From Symsagittifera roscoffensis (lineage: Eukaryota > Xenacoelomorpha > Acoela > Convolutidae), in contig NC_087068.1 of assembly GCF_963678635.1 (NCBI RefSeq), forward strand, positions 25,089,311-25,153,310: a DNA stretch of 64,000 nt, read 5' to 3'. The stretch's first letter is position 1, and each line of letters opens with the position of its first letter. Positions 23,559-36,800 of this stretch are shown piece by piece. A program made the position numbers and the translations under genes. The notes under the pieces are model-generated. The model worked only from the letters and a program-made list of their open reading frames with translations, was not told the origin of the DNA and searched no databases.

Positions 23559-26500
23559 ATGTCAACATTGACAATGCTTTCCTTGCAGAATGCAAAACAG
23601 GGCCAATTATCCCAAAATATTCACAGTGCAACCTCAAACAATCCTGAAAATTTTGAAAACGAAAACTCCTCGGCCGTTTTAAAGTTAACCCCCAATATAA
23701 TTAATAATAACCTACATAACTTGACTAACTTTAACTCGCAGAATCAACCAGCGTTTAACGCGTCGCTTTCTAACCCGCTTTACTCTTCAATTTCAACATT
23801 CTCCGAGCTCCAGTCGTCGAGTTATAATGAGTTCAACAGTCATCAACTGCCAAACGAAAGTTCTCCTCCGAATTGCAATGAAAGTCAAGTTGATCCTCCA
23901 ATGCAACAAAATCCAGGGTTCCCACAGAATCCGATCAAACAACATAGTACTGAAGAGCACAACACTGCGTACCTAGAAATGGACCCTGCTACTGATAAAA
24001 TGACGAATGCCTCAAATGAAGCCCAAAATGGTATCTTGGATACCACGGAACAAGCATCTTTGATTGACAAAGAAAACAACAATTCGGACCAAATGATAAC
24101 AGAAGATAACGAAGAGTTGAAAAAGGACGAAGGGGAGAAAGGATGTAAAAAAGAAGCAGGGGTCAAATCGGAAGGTCAAAGTTCACCAGCTAGTGTGAAA
24201 TTAGAGCCCTGGGAGGTGGACTCAGCAGTGAAGCCTCCATTCAGCTATGTGGCCCTGATAGCAATGGCAATTAATGAGTCAGAGGATAAGAGGCTGACTC
24301 TAAGTGCAATATACGAGTTCATTGTCAAGGTGAGTTTAATTTTTCTCGTAGCTCATATAAATTTAGCGATAATATACATTTTGAGTGACGTTATGTAGAT
24401 TTTTTTGGTTTCCTCATGTGCATTGTGCATACTGATTTTCTCTAAAGGCACGAAAAGGTCACATTTAAAAAAGAAGACTGACCAGGACAAACTAAAAACT
24501 TAAATTACAAAATGTAGAGGAAAACTCGAGATCAGCTCCCACCAATATCCTTATTTATTTGAAGTAAATTCATACTTACTTTTTATCGCAAACAACAGCT
24601 ACATGAAAAATTATTAAAATTTGATGAAGTCATGACACAGAAAAAGTTTTCCGATACCAATAAAAAATTCCGATTCAAATTCCGATTCCAAATTTTCTCA
24701 AACGAGAAAAACTTGCTTGCTATTTTTTTTGCTATTAAGTTCAAGCCAGTAGGTGTGATAATAGGAAGTTTTTAATGCCGCTGAAAACTTAGTGTTAATC
24801 CAGAAGTAATCATAATAAAATAAGTTTCGAAGTATTTGCAAACACTTACATTTGGGAGAACGTCAACCAAGCTTCGGAGAACTCGGCAAACTAGTTCTCG
24901 AAGCTTCATTCGGTGCTTCAAAAAATGCTAAATGCTTTTTAAAACTCGATGAGCGTATTGAAGTATCTTAAATATGTCTTAATGAGTTTTTTGGTTTGTT
25001 TTTATTTCCAGGAAAAAGTTCTAATAACTACAAGAAGTGCATTTATACATATTAATGTATTAAGAAATGCACTAGGGTATATGTGCATGTTTAGGAAACG
25101 ATGAGTATAAATCAGTTTTTATATAGGTCGCGATTATTTCAGGCTCAAATTCTTTTTTTCGCGGTTTGATTTTTGATTTGTATCTAAGTTCAATTTATTC
25201 TCTTATTGAAAAGTGTAAAGGTCACAAAAGGCGATCGTTTTCTAGTTTTGCAAGTGAAATTTAATTTCCAGGAACTTATCGATTGATCCAGATTTTTTAA
25301 ATGGGTCAATTTTTATCGAAAAAGTGCCAATCGTAAATTGTTCTAGAAATTCAAGGAGCCTTAAGGGCATCTATTGTCTTCCGAGCAATCTGTCGAGTGT
25401 TTTGTTATACAGCCAGTCCACTTCTTTCTTGCGAAAGTAGCCCATTTTAAGTACAATGAGGAGTATCAATTACACGTTATATGATCTTGCTTTATCGTTT
25501 TGTCTCTGATTTCTTAGCCATATGCAGTCCAAGATTAAGTTATGCGTGCGAGAAAATGAAAATTGTGCGCTGTGGTTAAATTTTAAAGCTAAGTTGTTCA
25601 GGAAAACGGCTCATGATATGGAGGTGCGAGTTCAATTCTGTAGTATGCTTTTTGTTCGGACCATTGAAAATGTGGAGAAATTTGTATCCGTGTGTGTTTT
25701 AGTTGTTTTTGTCTTTTGTTTTCCACGTAAAATAAGGTACCACAAATAATCGTCGGACTGAGTTGAGTGTGTATCATATAAAAGCCCTTTCAGTCGTGAT
25801 TCGAACCAAATTTTAAAAAATCCCAAAATCTAGTGTCGAAAAAAAAACGGTTTCAAATTTACGAGTTTTCGTCTAATTTGGAGCGACGAAAGCCAGCAAG
25901 CAGGCTTGTTATGCTTATTGTTCCGGCCATCGAAAATGGAGAGAACGGGTGTGTTTTAGTTTTTTTTCTTTTTTTTCTTTTTCACGAAAAATCAGATACC
26001 ATAAATGATCATTGGACTGGGTTGAGTGATATATCATATCAAAGCCCTTTCAGTTGTGATTCGAATCACACTTGAAAATTATCAAATTTTTCTTTCTAGT
26101 GTTGAGAAAAACCGGTTTGAAATTTTGATTTTTCGTCTAATTTCGAGCGACAAAAACCAGCGAGCAGGCTTATTTATGTTTAATTTCGTCTGTTTACAAT
26201 AGCTTGATTGTGCTCACCTTTGATTTTACTTGAGTTAAATTAGTTTTTGGAGATTTTTAATGCCATTTTGCTAATAAAAAAGTTTCTACAGAACAAATAA
26301 ATTTTTTTTTTGGTTTTCTAGTCAATTTTCTTCAAAAACTGTTGTCCTGTTTGCTTATATTACTATGACTGTCATTTATGCCTTATTTATAGTTTTATGT
26401 CAGATCCTTTTATCAGACCACGCAGAAAAAGCTACACTCATTTGAAAACAAAATTCAAATTTTTTTTTTGGTAGATTTTTAAAGACTATGGTCGGAACCT

Positions 26501-29500
26501 TCTGCGCCACTTTCACAGTAACCGGCTATCCTTGTTTTTTTTTCTTTTTGTTTTCCACGCAAAATCAGGTACCACAATTAATTATGGGAATGGGCCGAGT
26601 GACGTATCATACTGAAGTCCTTTCAGTCATGATTCGAACGACATTAAAAAGTTTACGAAGAACTGTCCCAGTATTAAGAAAGAGGTTTAAAATTTTTGAT
26701 TTTACTTTAAATTCGGGCGAATAATGCAAGCAAGCAGGCTTACAATAGCCTTTTTTGCTTAATTTAGGCCGTGAAAACTTGGTTTCACCCAGATAAATCG
26801 GAGTTTTTTTCGGAGTTCTTTAGACTACGGTCGGAACTTTCTGTGCTACTTGCACGGTAACCGGCTACCCTTGTAAAATTTAAAATTGATTTATGCAGTT
26901 TGTTGCATTTTTATTTTATGTCGCTTTTAGTGCTCTTTTTTTGCCGATTTTACTTACATATGGTTATTGCAGCTTTACATAATTTTCTCAAAAATTGGTT
27001 GGACGCTGTTAATGCAATAAGGGTTTTAAAACCAAAATAGCTGGTTTCTTTTAAGTTTTATAGACATCATTGTGCATTGCTTTTATTTCCGAAAAACTGT
27101 TGCTTTCTATTAGAACCATGAATCATATGCCGATGGTTTTCATGTTTATTGGGCCTGCCTAATGATCAATGATAAATCTCTGCGCCTTTTTTAAAATAGA
27201 ATTGGTCATTGATAATCCATGAGAGAAATCCATGCTTGTAGTTTTTTTTTATACTCAATGCAGTGAAACACATTTTTAGTTCGACCAAATAAATTTCCCA
27301 GGCTTCCTAAAAGACCAAAAAGATCTAATTTAGGCGCCACAATCGAGTTGTGAGAGAAACTATTGTAACTGTATTGCAAGTGTTGCGAAGGTCCGCTTCG
27401 AATATGTGTTAAAAAGTCTTTTTTTCTCCCTTGTGTAACAATTTTCTGACTTTCTGATGAATTCCTGCTTGTTTTCCTTTTTTCTAGTGTAGTTCATTTA
27501 ATAAAAAGTGAAAGTTGGGTGAAAAACGCCTCATCATTGTGTATTGAAAGAATAACACCTGATCATATTTTCTATAAATAGCTAGGTTAAGTTTCTGAAT
27601 TTCTAAGATGGGCATATTGTACTGCCCACAGCTAAAAAGAAAACTACCAGACAGTTTAATAGTTTTCTCATAAAGGACATTTTTCTTGGGTAATAGTCTC
27701 GCTGTTTTACCCCCATGTTTTATCCCCGTGTCAAAACGGCTAATGAAGTTGCTAACTTTTGGGTAATAGCGGTTTCAAAATTTGAATAACATGTTTGCTG
27801 GAAAAACATAATACGAATAACGTCTATGCTTGTCCTTTCCCGTATGTAAAAGTGACATTGAACCCCTACGAAATGTTTATTTTGCTCATCGTGATTCAGA
27901 AGTTCCCGTACTACAACGTGAACAGAAAAGGATGGCAGAACAGCATTAGACACAATCTGAGTTTGAACGAGTGCTTCGTCAAGATCCCGAGAGAGGGTGG
28001 GGGAGAAAAGAAGGGAAACTTCTGGTCACTCGACCCAGCGTACGAGAACATGTTTGAGGTAAGCTGAGCTGTACGCAATCATGCAAGAAAGAACTGCCTC
28101 GTTGTCTTACAAAATGGAATAGAATTCAATTTCTTTGATGTCGAGTCTGGCGAAGTAGTCGATTTGTATCCATTTTTACTAATGGCCTATCATAACTTTT
28201 AAATGGTAGCAGTTAAAAACCACGGAAATAAATTTCAAAACACGTAAGAGCTGGGTAGTCGTGACTTTTTATTTGCTAGAAAATCTTTTCGAATTTGTTT
28301 TCTTATTACTCAAATATTTTAGTGTTTTTCGAAGAATTTCTAGATCTGGCAAGTCAACTTTTTGGTTTCAGCAGCTGTTTTTTAATGGAACAATTGAAAT
28401 ACAATCTCACTAGCATTCCGATGCATTCAGTCGATTTTCTCAGGTTCTCAGACTTGTTTGGATTCAAAATGATATTTTGTATTTGTATGTTTTTCCAAAA
28501 CCTTACTGACGACTATGTTTGGGTTCATAAATAGGATCTAGCAACAGTAAAATGCAAATTAAATTTGCCTCTAATATCAAATCCTCGCGGAGCTCAGAAC
28601 AGAAAAAGGCTGGAACTAGAGTAAAAACATGTTACGTTTCCATTGCGTGCTGTGATATAGGAATGTTCAGCTGTCGACTCAATTCTGATAAGCAACCTTC
28701 TCTCGCGACTTGATCTAATTTTACATGGCATCAAAACAACTTTGTTTGTTTACCTTGTTAATTACTGTTAAAAGTTGTGAACAGTCGATTCGAAGCAAGA
28801 TCGAAACTCGCTTTGACGTCTGTTCAATTTCTCTCTCATGAAAATTGACTTTGACACGTGAACAATGCTGAAATTGTTTGATCTTGCCGACTTTTACGCC
28901 TGCTGCGATTGTTTTCTACCACTTCGCTACTTATAGCACAACTTTGGCTACCTTGCACAGAGCGAATATAAAAAAATGCAAAAGTTGGCAAAATGGTAGG
29001 CAATGATGCCAATTCAACTATATTTAAAGAGCCGTGAATAATAAGATACCCTAAGATTTGATTTTACTACATTATCTTTTCCAGGGCGGAAACTACAGAC
29101 GCAGGCGTAGAATGAAACGACCTTTCCGCACTCTTCCTTCATTGAGCTCAAGAACAGCGGCAGCTTACATCACACACGCAACTGCAGGTGCAAATCACCA
29201 CGGGACACTTCATGGACACAACCCAAACACCGCAGCCTTCATTCACAACCCATATGCACCAAGTATACCCTCTTCTCCGAATTCAAAACACAGATACCCT
29301 GGAAGTACAGCAGCCGCGTTTAATTTCGTACACCCCTCCTTCCCCTCACACGCTAGTGTGTCGACGGGATCCGCGATAGCGAATCATCCGCAGTTCGCGG
29401 CAACAGCAAGTGCAATGACCTCCCATCCCGGGATCCACGGATTCCCATCGTCGGCAAAAGGAATCGCGGGAGTCTATGATGCGGCTGCTTCTAGTTTTAA

Positions 29501-29831
29501 TACATTCACTGCCATGCTCTCTCAAAATGGTTTTCACCCCTCAGTGCCTTCAGCCGCTGCAGCAGCGATGTACCAAAATCACTCTGGATATTTCCAAGTT
29601 AGCCCAAATTCACCCCCTGGACTGGCCCAGAAAATGTACTATTCAGGTGCCATGGGAAACACATCGAACCCTACAGCCGCGTATTACCCGTCTATGAATA
29701 AATATATGGATGACCCGTTCGGAAACGCACATGGCTATAATAATTTTTACCAAAACTCGTACGCAAATTCGGCAGCTAATTTCATGCATAGTAACAATTT
29801 AAGTCCTTCAGTTTGCGTCAAGCAGGAATGA
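23559..29831 (+). CDS. FOXL2: FOXL2-like forkhead transcription factor
   Basis: Three exons, 23559-24329, 27900-28058 and 29085-29831, both junctions phase 0; 558 residues. ATG 23559 is the first in frame; the upstream frame opens with non-ATG codons. Residues 1-220 are Asn/Ser/Glu-rich. The forkhead domain spans about 225-320: [52 protein letters not shown]. It is followed by [14 protein letters not shown], the diagnostic basic tail of FOXL2. The C-terminal 235 residues are Ala/His/Ser/Asn/Pro-rich. FOXL2 acts in ovary/gonad and pharyngeal or mesodermal programmes across animals. Vertebrate FOXL2 is intronless; here two introns interrupt the forkhead region, one after the helix-2 region and one just before the basic tail. 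AATAAA lies at 29,911. Confidence 0.92.
24330..27899 (+). other. FOXL2 intron 1 with tandemly arranged repeats
   Basis: 3.57 kb. About 25,640-25,905 and 25,910-26,170 are two tandem copies of a roughly 265-base unit; a third, diverged copy lies at about 26,535-26,735. Shared landmarks include GTTC(C)GG(A/C)CAT-GAAAATG, a GGTACCACAAAT-type core, AAAGCCCTTTCAGT-GTGATTCGAA and GCAAGCAGGCTT. Two copies of another dispersed core (TCGGAAC ... GTAACCGGCTA) sit at 26,485-26,535 and 26,822-26,875. Confidence 0.7.
28059..29084 (+). other. FOXL2 intron 2
   Basis: 1.03 kb GT-AG intron with no repeat or gene that I can support; short frames only. Confidence 0.6.
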
Positions 29832-29910
29832 TTGCATTAGATGTTATCGCTTTTTATTTAATTGACTCAATTTTTGATAAATGATAGACTTAGTCAAATT
29901 AGTTTGATGG

Positions 29911-29916
29911 AATAAA
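29911..29916 (+). terminator. Poly(A) signal for FOXL2
   Basis: AATAAA 80 bases after the FOXL2 stop codon, in a T- and A-rich 3' UTR. It is the first canonical hexamer downstream. Confidence 0.5.
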
Positions 29917-32900
29917 TCAGTTTTGTATGTTATTTTGGTTATAAAATTTACCCTATCAAAAGTGGATGTTTTCAATTTGAGTGTGAGGTGTAAAGTGCAG
30001 GTGTTTGTTTGCCGTGGCAGCCTTGTTGTTGTTTGGCCTGGGAAGTTGTTAGGAATTTGTCACGTTGTTTTTCCTATTTTCCCCCAGACTCCCTGGCGCC
30101 AACTTTGAGTGAACTGGGCTTTGTTCAGATGTGTTTGATTGGTAATTGTGTACTTTAACACCTGGTTTGTATAAAATGTTATGGGTGCCATTTATGCACG
30201 TGTTTGTATTTCCTAATTGACCATTTAGATGGAAGTTAAGAAAAACAGATCTTGCTTGATCGCTTTTTACGTAGTCGCCAATTGGAGTAAACTTTGAGGT
30301 CGTTTTGATACCTCGACAGGAGTAGGTATCTTTGGCAGGAGTAGGTATTTATTTTTGGTTGCAAAATTTTGGTGCTCAAAAAATTGTCAGGTATTTTGAG
30401 GCGAATAAAAACCTGTTCCTTCAACGTATGTCAGGTATTTTGAGGCGAATAAAAACCTGTTCCTTCAACGTTCCAACCCCCAGCCCCACCCACCAACAAC
30501 CGATAAAAACAGATTTTGTCCGAATATCATTGTTTTTTATGAAGATCATTTTTTTGGAAATTGAGTAATTACCACCAGGCTTTAATTTTTGTCAACCAGG
30601 TTTCAAAAGTGTGAACCAAGTTTCATAAAGGAAAAATTACTAGGTCAAGAAACGGTCAAAGAGGCTATAAATTGAAAATTGCCAGAAGCTTTGCATATCG
30701 AAAAAATCCATCTACAGTTTCCCGTGCTAGTCAAACAAATTTCCAGGCTCTCGAGAAAATGGCAATTATACTTCTGGTAGCTATAGCGCTTGGAATTATC
30801 AAATCGGAACTCTTTCCAGGCTAATAACTTGTCTAACGGAAAGCCTGAATCTTTTGGTGACTTGAGTTATTATCAGGTCACCTTCAGCGTTGAGTAACAC
30901 TGATGCCTAGGACTACATGCTGGGCTTGAATGAGGACCTGTTCTTCTTGGGTGCTGAGAATGTTCCAGCAGTAAAAATTAGTTGTCGGACTATCGTTTGT
31001 CTGTTGAATTTTTGTCGGCTTAATTGCCCCAGCGCTGAATTTTCTTGTGATTCGAGCATTTTTCGTAATAATTGAAACGCCTTTTGATTTTATTTTTTAA
31101 TGATGCAGTGAAAAATCTCTAACGCTTTCGCTGCGTAGAATTGATAATTTTATAGCATTTTTCCATCCGGTTTTTTTATTGCTGGTGTTTGCATGTTTTC
31201 AAGCAACTATGGCGCAGATGCAACAATGTGAAACTCGTAATCTCGAGTTTGGCAATTCGGTTCCGGCACATAGAAAACGTTTTTTAAGGCTCTTTCTTTC
31301 CGTTTTTTCTTTCACTTCCCTTTCAGAGCTAATTTTAACCGTTTTCCCGCTCGATTTGCGAGGTGCATAAATGTAAAAAATATGTCCTTCAACTATACGC
31401 GCGCGTACGAGTTTAATCAAGCAGCAAGGTTTAAGGTACCCAGTCCTTCAGTGGCTAGGAAAACATTGATGCACCCCTCCATAAAACTCGTTCATACTGT
31501 CAACAAGAGCAATCTGTCCATATCGACCTATTTATTTTTCTTCCTATCTCTATCTTTCTTTCTATTTGAATGAGTGTGACACGTTTTTTTTTCTACATTA
31601 AAGTGTCTCAAAAATAATCATTTTCATTAAGCTGCTGTGGGCTCTCTATTCATGATTAAATCTGATTGCAAAAAAAATCGAGATGATTTCTCTCGTGAGA
31701 CGACAATTCGTAACAGGCGACAATTCGTAACAGGCGACAATTCGTAACAAGCGACAATTCGTAACAGTAGATTAAGCGGGGAACACGCGCAGTATTCCTC
31801 TCGTGCCGGATGTAAGCGCAGCTGGGCAAGCGTATTCTACTTAACTATGTATTGTTACGAATTGTCGCCTGTTACGAATTGTCGCCCTACCGATTTTTCC
31901 GGCTTGTTCTAATTTGACAAATGAGATTTCTTGATTCCTTCGCCTGGTTCGTCATAAAAGCGCTTATAAGTCATTACTAAGTTGGAGAATGGCTGGATTG
32001 TGCCGTCCTTTGAAATACTTTGAAGAAAGTTCAGTTTGAATTCTTGTTCACTCTTTTACCAATGATGTCTTTTTCTATGCCGTCTAAAAAATTTAATTTC
32101 CCTCAGCTGCAACGAATAAAAAAATTTTTAAACTGCGATAAGGCTTCATGAAGTTATGGTTTGAAAGCTGCCAATTTGAGATAATTAAGCTCGGTATGTT
32201 TCCAACTTTTAAAGCGTTAACGTTGGCGAGTTCATGCGGCTCAAGTTGTCCTTTACCGACAATTTTACCGATTTTACCTTTACCGACTTAAAAGTTTTAA
32301 TACTGACATCTTTATGTTATGACGAACCTATCAAATTACCTTGGCTCTTTTTCTTTCAAGAAATTAATCTTGTTTCTCCCCTGCAATTGCTACCACTCGC
32401 TGCTTTGCCATACACTGACTACAAAATCTATCCATCAGTCAAAACTACCCACGCAGTGACTTTTTGTCTACACAGCTGACTTCACTTGAACCCATGCCAC
32501 AAATTGTTTGAAAACATATTTTTTCTCAAATGATTAAAACCTTTTCTGAATTCTTTTTTTAAGTAGAAGTTTTAATCCTGGGTATTGATTTTTCCTGTTT
32601 TCGAATTTCGTCAAATTTACGTCACGTCACGTGTTCAGATAAAAACTGGTTTGTTTATCAAAGATTGTTAGTTTAACTATTTTATGAAAGATTGTCAGCA
32701 TAGAGGTAATTCATGGACTTCTTCGGTCAAATGTGGAATTCAGATGTGTTTTTTTTACATTCTCTTGTTTTTTTTATTCATCATATTTTTTACGCAGTGT
32801 CTAAGGATGCATCGCTTTGAGATTTGGATGGATAGAAATCTTTTTTATGTAAACAGCGAGCTGCGCTTGCATGTGTTTAGTTGTGAAACTAGAGCTAAAA

Positions 32901-33854
32901 ACTAAAACATTCAAGAGCTAAAAACGAGAAAAACTTTACTTAAGCTAAACCAATTATAAACTGATTTGTAGCCAAGTTGACTTCAGTTTCCTTCGTTTCG
33001 TTCACACTGACTAGGTATGAGAAGTCGTTTTTCTGCCTGCAAATTAGATAACAGGGCTCGACTCAACTGCAGTACGTGCCTGTGAGGGGCCTCAGGGGCG
33101 CCCAAGTCTGTGTCTTTTGTAGCAGACCGAGAAAATCAGAAAAGAAGTACTCTTTATCTTCTGCTGTGATCGAGTGACTGTGACAGGACATTTGCCAATT
33201 AATTTCAGCACATGCCTTTGATCGTCCCAAATTACCATGCCACTATGTGTACAATACAGTAATACACCAATTATGAACACTAGCTGAACTTACCAACCAG
33301 CAATGTATCTTGACCGAATGCGTTGCAAGCCTAATTTTTTGAAATATTAAGTATAACCTTAACAAATTATGTTCGTAGCTGAATAGTTTTCCGCGCCTTT
33401 TGTTCATTGTAGAATCGTAAATAAATTAAATTGAGTTGCTCAAAATTTTGCACTTTTTTAAGGATATTTGAGGTATATTTTTATTTAGTTGGGGGTAAAC
33501 TAATATTTTTGATTCAATGTTGAATGAGAGTTTATTTTTTGTTTTTCGTAATGGTATGAAACTTGTTCGGTTTGGAGTTTAGTAGGGAGGCTTTTTCGAG
33601 ATCTGATATGAGGTAACTACAGAATGTCGTGTAAGAATAATTCGGCGACTAGTCTCAAATTGTAGCTGATTGCCCTGTTTTGTCTTAATGTCTTGTTATG
33701 TCGTTTCAGATAACCCTTTATGAGTACAAGTTACAAACTCAACTGCTAACTGGAACTGGCCTTTGAACTGAGTTAACTGACCAGAGCATACTGCTGGTAC
33801 AGCCACAATAAAAGAGCCAAGCTGACTTAAAGAAACAACCCCGCTTTAAGAATC
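29917..33854. other. Gene-poor stretch between FOXL2 and DPH2
   Basis: 3.9 kb without a gene that I can support. It holds a 44-base direct duplication at about 30,385-30,472 (GTCAGGTATTTTGAGGCGAA core) and a hairpin element at 31,701-31,886. The frame at 31,382-31,573 has no recognisable content. A CGTTTCAG at about 33,703-33,710 could be the acceptor of a DPH2 5' UTR exon. Confidence 0.5.
31701..31886. repeat. Small fold-back element with 17-base sub-repeats
   Basis: Four direct copies of a 17-base unit (CGACAATTCGTAACAGG) start at 31,701, 31,718, 31,735 and 31,752. Two inverted copies lie at 31,854-31,869 and 31,870-31,886. About 85 bases of unrelated sequence lie between. The terminal arrays are perfect or near-perfect inverted repeats, as in short MITEs whose ends carry multiple transposase-binding sites. 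No ORF. Confidence 0.75.
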
Positions 33855-36800
33855 ATGCAAGGAGCTGAGGTACTAGAAGTTATTAATTCGATTGAATAGT
33901 TTTACACGGACACCATCTGGGGTTGGATCTAAGCTTCTCGCGAAAGGAGATGACGTATAAATGTCACTCGAATTTTTTCCTCCACTTAAGTTAAAGAATA
34001 AGGATCTAGAGCTAATTGAAATGAATTCCGAGCATTACTTGAATTGTCAGAAGGAAAGCATTCACTGATTTTTGAGCAATTTTACGGTAAAATTGATTAA
34101 AAAACAATTTCACGTACAGGCTATTTTCCTTTTTTGATAATAAATTAATTCAGGTTGATCTGGTCTTGGAAGAGATTACGAAGATTGGTGCCAAAAATGT
34201 GGCCTTGCAAATTCCGTCTCATCTGCTGAAACATGCTAGGCAATGGGTTCTCGGATTGGAAAGTGGACTGAAATATCAAGATGTGGTTGTTCAGGTCAGC
34301 CAAAAAGAGAATCCTAATGTGAGCACAATAGCGTTTCGGGAAAAAGCCGAATAGCTCTTAAGTTGCTTATTAAACTAAAGAATAATTTGATTGAAAATGC
34401 ACGCGAGAAAAATGAAAGATGAATCGGCGGATTATCGTTCACTGTCTTAAGGCTAGCTGTTATTAACTGCTGGTTACAGGATTTATTTGAGTTTGCCTGT
34501 TTTTTTTTGAGCGGGCCAACTGATTGCCTTGCCTCTACACGGCCGTGGATGAACTCATGGCTGTGTTAGTGGTTGAAAGAAATAACAATTTCGTAGCAAC
34601 TAATGTGTCATTTGGCTTTTATGGGAACGCCATTTTGCATTACGCCAATGTCTGATAGGTTTTAGTGAATTCATATCCAACCAAGATGAACAGTGTTTTG
34701 CTTCGTTGAGTTTTGCCGTAGATAAAATCTGTCATTTGGATATTAATTGTAATAGTGCTGTGATTGTTATGATATGACTTGATTGTTTCCTCATTACACA
34801 AGCAAAGCTTGTGTGATAGTATGAACTCTGTCTTTTTCCAACCTAAGTCGCAAATATTGTTGCGACGCAAATTTTATTGCGACAAAATGTGTTCATTTTG
34901 ATCAATAGCCAGCAATTAAGTACAGCCAATGCTAAGGATATTACATTATATTATATTACAAATAGCTCTTTAGCTTCAAGGTATCATGTATCTGTAGTGT
35001 AGAGGTAGGGAAGGAAACCTGCAACAAAATACGAGGGTTCGAACCTGGCTAGGGTCGGATGCTTTTCAAGATTTTTTTCGTATACTAGCTAAAATGCGTC
35101 CGCTCTATAAATTGAGGCATCCTAATTGGAAAATTTGTTTTTTTTCTTCAAATTGACTAATACTGTTAATTTGTCATAATTGGCTGGCGCCATTTAGCAA
35201 TTATGTAGACTCAATATTGGCGTGCGTCTTTTAAGACATAAGACATTTTGTAGACTCAAAGGTTTACTCATTCAGTTTTCCCAGTAGCGTTATCGAAAAA
35301 CAAAATCCAATCTTTGGTTAATAGTTATTTACGATAAGAATTGTTTCTATGTGGCGTCTCAAATTAATTGAGACAGCTGAATTGAAACTCATTTCCATTA
35401 CAATCAATAGATAAGCACCAATACTAGATAGTTATATCATTTAAAGTTTTTAATCCTTTGAAAGTCAAATGCGGGATATTTTAATTGACGGGCTATAATG
35501 TTCTGGGTTATTGTTTATAGGGATATATTGGAAAGGGTTATTTTCGAACGGGTTACTTTTGTATGGGATACTTTGTCTTCCTAGGTTCCTTCCTGTATTG
35601 CAGTTTCCTCTATGATTACTCTATTCAAATTGATGAAGTCAACAAAATTCTTGATTTGAGAAGCGATGGCGACGTGGCCAAGTCTCCGCCTCTCAATCAA
35701 ACTGTCAGTGGCTCGATGCCCACCATGATCGCTGCTCGTTGCTTGAAGTTGAAACAACATTACCCACAGATCAGAAAACTAGCCAAAAAATTGCATGTAA
35801 CTCTTAACTAGGGGTACAAAAAAGGTTCTCTGTAAAGAGTTGAACGATCATCCAAATATTGGGTTTCCTCATGGATAAAATGTCATAAATTGATATCGCC
35901 CATGTGAGAACAATATCCCCCTAAATAGTCCACGTGACCCTTGATTTTATTCCTCGAGGCTTTTCCTTTCCGATGGTTTGTTTCTTAGTTCACTTTAATC
36001 ACTGAAATAGCTGTTTGTTTAGGTTCTGGCAGACAACAACTACAGCGAGTGTTGTGTGGATGAGATCACAGCTGCCCACGTAGTGGCATGCGACTTGATT
36101 GTTCACTTCGGTCACTGCTGTTACAGTGCTCCCTCAATTTACCCCACACTTATCATACCTTCTTATCATACTATGGTGTCTGGGTCAAGTAAGCTGGACG
36201 ACGATTCAGTTAGAAAAAAGAGATGTGCTGAATTTCTTGTGAACAAGAGTTAGTTGTTAAGAGTTTATAATTTTATTGTCAAATTGGTTATGAAAATGGG
36301 AGTCATTGTAATGTTAAGGGAAATAATGCCTCATTTTTATAGAGGCAGCAAAAAAGAGCGAACTATTAATGGCAGAAAAATCTATTCTCGATAAGACGAT
36401 GATACAAGGGGTGTCTTTAAAATTTCCGTAGATAAGCTGATAAATACTCTAATTGTCGGTATCGGATATTTTTTTTTGCTGTAAATTGATTTCATAGGGC
36501 ACTCGAGACCAACTTTATCTAAAATTTCAAAAATTACATAGTTTTGTATGACAAAATAATTATCAGTCAATTTTTAATAGCGATTGGCGTTTAATAGCGA
36601 TTTTTAATAGCGAGTAGCCGTTTCAATTAATGTTGGAGAAATCCCAATTATGTATTAGTAATTGAGCAAAATTATCACATTGTTAGGTCTTGATTTCATG
36701 TATTAGTAAATGAGCAAAATTATCACATTTTTAGGTCTTAATTTTTTCTCTCCAATGAAAAACCTAGAAGCCTGTTCAAATTCAATTTTACAGCCATACA

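Noticed and set aside
34985-35066. Possible tRNA gene (A-box-like TAGTGTAGAGG, B box GGTTCGAACC)
   Set aside because: The acceptor and T stems do not pair properly by eye, and the sequence belongs to a dispersed repeat; treated as SINE-derived.
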